Below, piece by piece: positions 6,521 through 10,570 of a stretch of DNA of 10,570 nucleotides (the first letter of the stretch is position 1; each line of letters begins with the position of its first letter). The position numbers and the translations under genes were made by a program. The notes under the pieces are model-generated. The model worked only from the letters and a program-made list of their open reading frames with translations, was not told the DNA's origin and searched no databases. Source of the stretch: an uncultured Bacilli bacterium (GTDB lineage Bacteria; Bacillota_I; Bacilli_A; RF39; UBA660); assembly GCA_944345045.1 (NCBI GenBank), contig CALVMI010000034.1:1-10570 (forward strand). Reading direction: 5' to 3'.

Positions 6521-7581
6521 TTTTTCTTATCCTTCTTTCTTTTAGGAAATAAAATATCTGTTTTTAAAACGATGAATAAGAAAATTACCATTAAAGCAAA
6601 ATATAGTGTTAATGCATAGTTAATATCTCCTAAAGCATACAAAATAGAAACCCCAGAGAAACACAAGTTAATTGTATAAATAATTAGCAAAGATGTTTTC
6701 GTAGAAAATTTCATTTTTAAAAGCTGATGATGTAAATGTTCTTTATCAGGATTTGTAAATGGATTTTGTTTTTTTAAACTTCGACGAATTATAGAAAAAA
6801 TAACATCTATAATTGGGGTAGCTAATATAGCTAGAGGAATTAAAAGAGAGGTGAATGTCGTTAATTTAAAACCATATAATGCTGTCGTGGCAACCATTAA
6901 TCCAACAAAGTTGCTTCCAGAATCTCCGATGTATATTTTCGCTGGCGGAAAATTGTATATCAAAAATCCTAGTAGAGATCCAATCATTAAAATTGCAATT
7001 GTAGTATCCATGTTTCCTAATTTTCCACCACCGATTAAAGTCGCGATTATAACAATAGTTAGAAAATAAATGATACTTATTCCGCTGCTTAAGCCATCCA
7101 TTCCATCTGATAAATCAATAGCATTAATAATTCCTAACATAAAAATTAATGTAATTAGATAATTTAAAGGAGTTGGAAAAACTAGATGGGCACCTAAAAT
7201 GGTTATATCATCAATGGTAATTTGGCCATATAAAATAATAATTAAAACGGCAAATATTTGTCCAAGTAATTGATACTTAGCACTGATGGGTTTTATATCA
7301 TCAATCAAGCCGACTAGCAAAATAATAAAGCTTGCAATTAATATAGAAATCATCTCAGTTGTTCCACGGCCAAAAATCATGTAGCCAATTAAAAAGGAAA
7401 TAAATACAGCTAAGCCACCAATTGTAGGCATCGGAACTTTATTTAATCTTCTTTTGTTTGGATAGTCGATCGCCCCAATATGAAACGCTAACTTTTTACA
7501 AATTGGCACTAATACAAGACTTAAAATAAATGTTGTTAAAATCATTAATAAAATATTGGGCAAATTTACTTCTAAACGCAT
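6517..7581 (-). CDS. Undecaprenyl-phosphate sugar-1-phosphate transferase, TagO/WecA family
   Basis: A 354-residue polytopic enzyme of the MraY/WecA/TagO family, which transfers a sugar-1-phosphate (commonly GlcNAc-1-P from UDP-GlcNAc) to undecaprenyl phosphate and so starts wall-glycan synthesis. Visible motifs are DYPNKRRLNKVPMPTIGG (39-56), GLIDDIKP (91-98) with the catalytic Asp pair 94-95, NAIDLSDGMDGL (153-164), IYIGDSGS (216-223) and the HLHH motif (282-285) in the last cytoplasmic loop, which is typical of the GlcNAc-type branch rather than MraY. About eleven hydrophobic segments and a Lys-rich C-terminus fit the family. Asp156 stands where family members usually have Asn. The start has AGGAAGTG upstream. 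It is the first gene of the operon, after a terminator, which fits its role as the initiating step. The exact sugar is inferred. Confidence 0.93.
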   Translation of the reverse strand: MRLEVNLPNILLMILTTFILSLVLVPICKKLAFHIGAIDYPNKRRLNKVPMPTIGGLAVFISFLIGYMIFGRGTTEMISILIASFIILLVGLIDDIKPISAKYQLLGQIFAVLIIILYGQITIDDITILGAHLVFPTPLNYLITLIFMLGIINAIDLSDGMDGLSSGISIIYFLTIVIIATLIGGGKLGNMDTTIAILMIGSLLGFLIYNFPPAKIYIGDSGSNFVGLMVATTALYGFKLTTFTSLLIPLAILATPIIDVIFSIIRRSLKKQNPFTNPDKEHLHHQLLKMKFSTKTSLLIIYTINLCFSGVSILYALGDINYALTLYFALMVIFLFIVLKTDILFPKRKKDKKK

Positions 7582-7605
7582 AAAATCACTTCCTCATATA
7601 GTTTT

Positions 7606-7635
7606 ATTATACCGTATTTTCTCAATAAAAAACAG
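7606..7635 (-). promoter_or_regulatory. Possible promoter for the TagO-led operon
   Basis: A perfect minus-strand TATAAT (7606-7611) lies about 25 bases before the ATG at 7581 and just after the terminator at 7627-7654. The -35 position holds only a T-rich, poorly matching sequence (CTGTTT at 18 bases, TGTTTT at 17), so the promoter may be weak, activated, or a chance match with expression coming from readthrough. Confidence 0.4.
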
Positions 7636-7654
7636 AACAACCGTACTTTGTTCT
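7627..7654 (-). terminator. Rho-independent terminator after the acetyltransferase gene
   Basis: On the minus strand AGAACAA (7648-7654) pairs perfectly with TTGTTCT (7634-7640) around a seven-base loop, followed by one G and six T (7627-7632). Two bases of the TAG stop (7653-7655) are in the stem. It separates the right-hand unit from the TagO-led operon. Confidence 0.75.
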
Positions 7655-8180
7655 ATTTATTTTTTTTATTTGTAAAATTTCGCCATAATTCTTCTTCCGT
7701 TGTCAATGGTATTTTTTTTCTTCGTTTTTCTACATACTCATCAAAAGTAGAAATGACTCTAGCTGGATTTCCGGCCACAACAGTATTTGGCAACACATCT
7801 TTTGTTACAACACTACCGGCAGCAATTAGGGCATTTGGTCCGATTTTTACATTTCCTAAAATGGTTGAGTTACAGCCAATAAATACATTATCCATTATTT
7901 CAATACAATTTTGTTCATAAGCAAATGGTTCTTGATACATGTTGTTTAAACCTAAATGAAAAATATCATGTGTGACAAATGTAACATTACTTGTAACAAT
8001 AATATTATTGTGAAATTTTATTAATTTTGGATCAGAAGGAATAATACGAGGTTGAAAAAACACATTGTTTCCCATCTCTTTAAATACTTGATGCTTTTTT
8101 AGATATTTATTTCTTTTATCGCTGTTAAGCATTAAGGCTATTCTTATTCTTTTTAGTTGATTTTTTGTCCAACTTTTCAT
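7653..8180 (-). CDS. Left-handed beta-helix (hexapeptide repeat) acyltransferase
   Basis: A 175-residue protein. An amphipathic basic N-terminus (1-35) leads into a hexapeptide-repeat domain: NVTFVTHD (65-72) with the probable catalytic His71, then IEIMDNVFIGCNSTIL (93-108), GNVKIGPNALIAAGSVVTKD (109-128) and the closing VVAGNPARVI (134-143), a signature of serine/maltose/sugar O-acetyltransferases (NAT/CysE/WbbJ-like). It would use acetyl-CoA to acetylate a sugar, presumably in the polysaccharide made by the neighbours. Such enzymes are normally trimers. I place the start at 8180, where AAGGAGG lies eight bases upstream; an in-frame ATG at 8198 would put that ribosome site inside the coding region. 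The first 56 bases overlap the end of the polymerase-like gene, so translation is probably coupled. Acceptor sugar is unknown. Confidence 0.88.
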   Translation of the reverse strand: MKSWTKNQLKRIRIALMLNSDKRNKYLKKHQVFKEMGNNVFFQPRIIPSDPKLIKFHNNIIVTSNVTFVTHDIFHLGLNNMYQEPFAYEQNCIEIMDNVFIGCNSTILGNVKIGPNALIAAGSVVTKDVLPNTVVAGNPARVISTFDEYVEKRRKKIPLTTEEELWRNFTNKKNK

Positions 8181-9360
8181 TTGTTCTTCCTCCTTCATTT
8201 ATACCGTATAGTAAAGCAATGTATGTTGAGACCATTGGGCTTATTAATACATGTCCACTGAAAAAAGATATAATAAACAATAATATAGCTAAAAATCTAT
8301 ATAACGAAGATAGTTTTTTCTGACGAATTGCATATAAGGAATATATTATATACACAATTAAGCCTGTAAATCCGATACTGTAAAATATATCAAATATATC
8401 AATTTCAATATCCTTGATCGCTAAAATTTTACTTCTTCCTATGCCAAACATTTTTTGGATGAATGGGCTTCTTTGAAATTCCTGATGAACGTTTGCTAAA
8501 AAATCCAAACGGTTACTATAAATAATATTATCAATATTTTCAATTGTTAAGAAATCTGTAACAGAATCAATCTCATAAAACTCTAAAGATGTTTTTATAT
8601 TTTGATAAAAAGACGTTTTGGGTAATATATAAATACTTAATAGTCCAATAATAAAAACGATAGGAATTAAAAACTTCCATTGCTTTTTTAACCATGGTAC
8701 TATTTTATCTTTATTACTATAAAGGAAAAATAACAAAATGAGTATTACACTTATATACATCGTTTTTGTTCCTAAAAGAACAAGCATACATAAAGTAAGG
8801 ATACTAAAAATAATAATATATCTTTTCTTTTTTAAATTCATTAGATATTTAAAGGTGATAGGAAGTAATAATATAAAAACATTGGCTAGTTCATTTCCCA
8901 CATAGAAAAAAGATAAATATAAATCTTTATTTGGATAAATTTCGCTAATATTATGACCAAGATGAAATGGATATGGTAGTAAATAAAGAAGTAAATATAT
9001 TGTTGATAAAATCGTTACAGTTTTTGGAGTGATAGTAGAAATTTTACTATTTATAAAAAACAAAATTAATGTTGGTAAGTAAAAAATTTTGATAAGATTT
9101 GTTATTTCTCCAATTAGTGAATTACCAAAATATATATTTATTCCTAAAGACACCAATGAATATAACGAAACGATCAAGAAAAATTTCCAGTAATCTTTTT
9201 TATTTTTTAGCAAAAATAAACCTGCATAAACCAATAAAAATCCTTTAATTAATAATCCTATACTAAAGGTATTATTCCATGTTGCAATGGAAGACGCTAT
9301 ATCTATAAAAGGCATGAGTAAAATAAGATAATAAATCATCTTTTCTTCTTTTTTTCCCAT
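8125..9360 (-). CDS. O-antigen polymerase/ligase-like membrane protein
   Basis: A 411-residue protein with about twelve hydrophobic segments (first at 8-27, MIYYLILLMPFIDIA) and one long polar loop (about 248-320) ahead of IFDIFYSIGFTGLIVYII (322-339) and SGHVLISPMVSTY (368-380). This is the topology and C-terminal pattern of the O-antigen ligase/polymerase superfamily (Wzy, WaaL, PF13425-like). Loop residues SNRLDF (282-287) resemble the Arg-bearing loop motif of these enzymes. It would join or transfer undecaprenyl-linked glycan units at the outer face. The last 22 residues are a basic tail (GGRTNEKLDKK onward) that overlaps the next gene. The start at 9360 has GAGGG six bases upstream, 14 bases after the 84-residue gene. 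The middle of the 3938-6520 fusion resembles it. Polymerase versus ligase activity cannot be decided by sequence. Confidence 0.8.
   Translation of the reverse strand: MGKKEEKMIYYLILLMPFIDIASSIATWNNTFSIGLLIKGFLLVYAGLFLLKNKKDYWKFFLIVSLYSLVSLGINIYFGNSLIGEITNLIKIFYLPTLILFFINSKISTITPKTVTILSTIYLLLYLLPYPFHLGHNISEIYPNKDLYLSFFYVGNELANVFILLLPITFKYLMNLKKKRYIIIFSILTLCMLVLLGTKTMYISVILILLFFLYSNKDKIVPWLKKQWKFLIPIVFIIGLLSIYILPKTSFYQNIKTSLEFYEIDSVTDFLTIENIDNIIYSNRLDFLANVHQEFQRSPFIQKMFGIGRSKILAIKDIEIDIFDIFYSIGFTGLIVYIIYSLYAIRQKKLSSLYRFLAILLFIISFFSGHVLISPMVSTYIALLYGINEGGRTNEKLDKKSTKKNKNSLNA
8189..8195 (-). promoter_or_regulatory. Ribosome binding site that decides the acetyltransferase start
   Basis: A perfect AAGGAGG on the minus strand, eight bases before the ATG at 8180 and inside the end of the polymerase-like gene. 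It would be codons 2-4 of the longer reading from 8198, so the longer reading is unlikely. Confidence 0.8.
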
Positions 9361-9374
9361 CCTTTTCCCTCTTT

Positions 9375-9629
9375 CTATAATGTTTTACCGTTTTCTTTCT
9401 TTTTTTCTTCTAAGTATTCTTTATATTGAACCCAAAAAGCCATTGACATATATATTCCGGTTAATGAAGATACAGCTCCAAAATACATTGTATATCCTAA
9501 AATTATTTTTGTTAATAAATTGTTTGCTTCATGAAATCCCATATTTGAAGCTATTGCTAATCCTGCTCCTGCGATTGCTACAGTAATTCCTAAACCAATT
9601 TCTTTTTCATAAGTTTTTTTATCTTCCAT
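9375..9629 (-). CDS. Small two-span membrane protein, function unknown
   Basis: An 84-residue protein that I do not recognise. A short charged N-terminus (MEDKKTYEKE) is followed by a Gly/Ala-rich segment GLGITVAIAGAGLAIASNMG (12-31) and a second span at about 40-66 (TKIILGYTMYFGAVSSLTGI and on), then a charged helical tail (QYKEYLEEKKKENGK). Both ends are most simply cytoplasmic. The ATG at 9629 has a strong AGAGGTGG site upstream. It starts 54 bases after the preceding gene, with no convincing terminator between, and ends 14 bases before the polymerase-like gene, so it belongs to that transcript. Its size and position suggest an accessory or partner subunit of a neighbouring membrane protein, but this is inference from context only. 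Confidence 0.75.
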   Translation of the reverse strand: MEDKKTYEKEIGLGITVAIAGAGLAIASNMGFHEANNLLTKIILGYTMYFGAVSSLTGIYMSMAFWVQYKEYLEEKKKENGKTL

Positions 9630-9683
9630 TTTGCCACCTCTTATTTATTATCTTATCATTTTTTGAGCCGAAAAAAAAGAGAA

Positions 9684-10570
9684 TCATTTCTTTTTCCCTT
9701 TTTCTTTCTTCTTTTTCTTTTTATTTTGTGATTCAGTTTCTTCTTTTTTTTCTACTTCTCTTTCTTGCTTATCTTCTTTAATAGCTTTTTGGATTTCATC
9801 TTTGTTTAAAGAAACTGTTTTTTCATATTCTTCAATCATTTTCGTTGCTTCATCCATTTTTTTCATAGCTTCTTCTTTTGTGAGTTTAGATGGAGAAGTT
9901 TTTTCTTCAATTGATTGAGTTTTTTGAGATGTTTCTTTTATCTTGGCATTCATTTCTCTTACGGCTTCTTTATAAGCATTTTTCTTCTTTTTATTTGGCT
10001 TTCTTACAGCTTGAATTGTGATAATAAGAATGCAAAGAATTAGCGCACCACCAAAACCTAAAATAACTAATTTATATTTATCTAGTTCTTCTATATAACT
10101 GCCAATCCAATTTTCATTATATAAAATATAAGAATTATTTGATGCATCATAAATATAATAATTTCTCTTTCCAGTAACGATATCCATGGCATAAAGAAGA
10201 TAGCTATCAGCATTTTCAGCTTTTAAAGCATCATATGATACTTCACCAATTTGAATTTTTGTTTTAATAAAACCATTTTTTTCCTCTGTAATTGGTAAAA
10301 TATAAAGCATTAATTGGTCTGATGTGTTTTCATTATACAATTCGTAGGTATTATCATTCTCATTATAAATTGCAAAAAAGATTTTTCCTTCATTATCTTT
10401 CACACAAACTAATGTAAATCCTGATGTTTCTGAGTAAAAAGCTGGAATGTCAAAATCATTAATTTTCACGGTAGTTTCTTCATAGGTAGATGGAGTCTCA
10501 ATATTTTTAAGATTTTTCATTATTGTATATTCATCATTTCCAATATTTATATTTATTGGATTTTCATCTT
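9684..10570 (-). CDS. Exported single-span protein with internal repeat and Lys-rich tail, 5' end outside window
   Basis: The frame stays open to the right edge: the codons before the ATG at 10520 read DENPININIGNDEYTI with no stop and no ribosome site, so the true start is upstream. Residue numbers below count from that ATG. Residues 1-146 are acidic, Tyr- and Asn-rich and beta-like, with a 32-residue direct duplication (34-65 and 106-137, both ending YNEN). One hydrophobic span lies at 148-171 (YKLVILGFGGALILCILIIT), then a basic stop-transfer stretch (RKPNKKKK), a long charged helical region with coiled-coil character (182-265) and a nearly all-lysine end (267-278). This implies an outer N-domain and a cytoplasmic C-tail, probably with a signal peptide beyond the edge. 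I do not recognise a named family. It is upstream of the 84-residue gene and likely co-transcribed. Confidence 0.75.
   Translation of the reverse strand, partial: DENPININIGNDEYTIMKNLKNIETPSTYEETTVKINDFDIPAFYSETSGFTLVCVKDNEGKIFFAIYNENDNTYELYNENTSDQLMLYILPITEEKNGFIKTKIQIGEVSYDALKAENADSYLLYAMDIVTGKRNYYIYDASNNSYILYNENWIGSYIEELDKYKLVILGFGGALILCILIITIQAVRKPNKKKKNAYKEAVREMNAKIKETSQKTQSIEEKTSPSKLTKEEAMKKMDEATKMIEEYEKTVSLNKDEIQKAIKEDKQEREVEKKEETESQNKKKKKKEKGKKK
10110..10421 (-). repeat. Internal protein-level duplication in the right-edge gene (two copies)
   Basis: Copy 1 is encoded at 10326-10421 and copy 2 at 10110-10205. The two 32-residue stretches align without gaps, share about twelve identical positions (notably G-K, I-Y, N-x-Y-x-L-Y-N-E-N) and end in the same LYNEN. 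They are diverged, so this is an old domain duplication rather than a DNA repeat. Confidence 0.65.

Noticed and set aside
4338..7920. Short plus-strand open frames (for example 5763-6029, 6851-7069, 7648-7920)
   Set aside because: They lie antisense within well-supported minus-strand genes, lack ribosome sites and family features, and reflect AT-rich codon shadowing.
7653..8198. Longer 181-residue form of the acetyltransferase beginning at an ATG at 8198
   Set aside because: The perfect AAGGAGG at 8189-8195 would then be coding, and nothing like a ribosome site lies before 8198. The ATG at 8180 is correctly spaced from it.
7604..8210. The string TACGGTATAA seen both before the TagO-like gene and near 8200 as a possible shared operator
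   Set aside because: The copy near 8200 encodes the conserved LLYGIN stretch of the polymerase-like protein, so it is explained by coding; the match is short.
9630..9683. Terminator or promoter in the 54-base gap before the 84-residue gene
   Set aside because: There is a T run but only a four-base imperfect stem, and no -35/-10 pair with suitable spacing, so readthrough from the upstream gene is the simpler view.
9684..10520. Complete 278-residue gene starting at the ATG at 10520
   Set aside because: The frame is open upstream to the edge with protein-like codons and there is no ribosome site before the ATG, so the gene is partial.
1..10570. Mollicutes-type code with TGA as Trp, considered because of the extreme AT content
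   Set aside because: TGA ends two genes cleanly (6517-6519 and 9684-9686) and Trp residues in conserved motifs are coded by TGG.

Overview
This is a very AT-rich stretch in which every supported gene lies on the minus strand, so transcription runs from the right edge to the left. TGA is used as a stop (for example the 6517-7581 and right-edge genes) and Trp is coded by TGG, so the code is standard rather than the Mycoplasma code. Shine-Dalgarno sites are strong and of the AGGAGG type, intergenic gaps are short, and intrinsic terminators are compact. Together with a TagO/WecA-type initiating enzyme and a DUF1972-type glycosyltransferase, this suggests a low-GC, cell-walled member of the Bacillota/Bacilli, perhaps an uncultured gut lineage. 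The taxonomic placement is inference.

Layout from right to left, which is the direction of transcription. (1) A unit entering from beyond the right edge: the C-terminal part of an exported single-span protein with a lysine-rich cytoplasmic tail (9684-10570), an 84-residue two-span membrane protein (9375-9629), an O-antigen polymerase/ligase-like membrane protein (8125-9360) and a hexapeptide-repeat acetyltransferase (7653-8180), closed by a terminator at 7627-7654. (2) A tightly packed four-gene glycan operon: a TagO/WecA-like sugar-1-phosphate transferase (6517-7581), an 860-residue three-domain fusion of GtrA, a polymerase-like membrane domain and a GT4 glycosyltransferase (3938-6520), a GT2 glycosyltransferase (3080-3925) and a DUF1972/GT4 probable rhamnosyltransferase (1878-3062), closed by a terminator at 1864-1892. 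(3) Two separately transcribed genes of unknown function: a membrane-anchored exported protein with eight cysteines (895-1830) and a two-span coiled-coil protein (178-798). Each has its own terminator; the 178-798 gene also has a clear promoter and the 895-1830 gene a tentative one. (4) At the left edge, a promoter and the first 27 codons of what looks like a TagH/Wzt-type polysaccharide-export ATPase (1-81).

The genes fit one surface-polysaccharide pathway. The TagO-like enzyme would load a sugar phosphate onto undecaprenyl phosphate at the inner face of the membrane. The GT4, GT2 and DUF1972 enzymes would extend it. GtrA-like and polymerase-like membrane domains, and possibly an ABC exporter starting at the left edge, would move and assemble it, and the acetyltransferase would decorate it. 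The stand-out feature is the 860-residue fusion. Its middle domain resembles the stand-alone polymerase-like protein a few kilobases away, so the locus holds two divergent copies, one covalently tied to a GtrA domain and a cytoplasmic glycosyltransferase. No Wzx flippase, LytR-CpsA-Psr ligase, mobile element, RNA gene or CRISPR array is visible.
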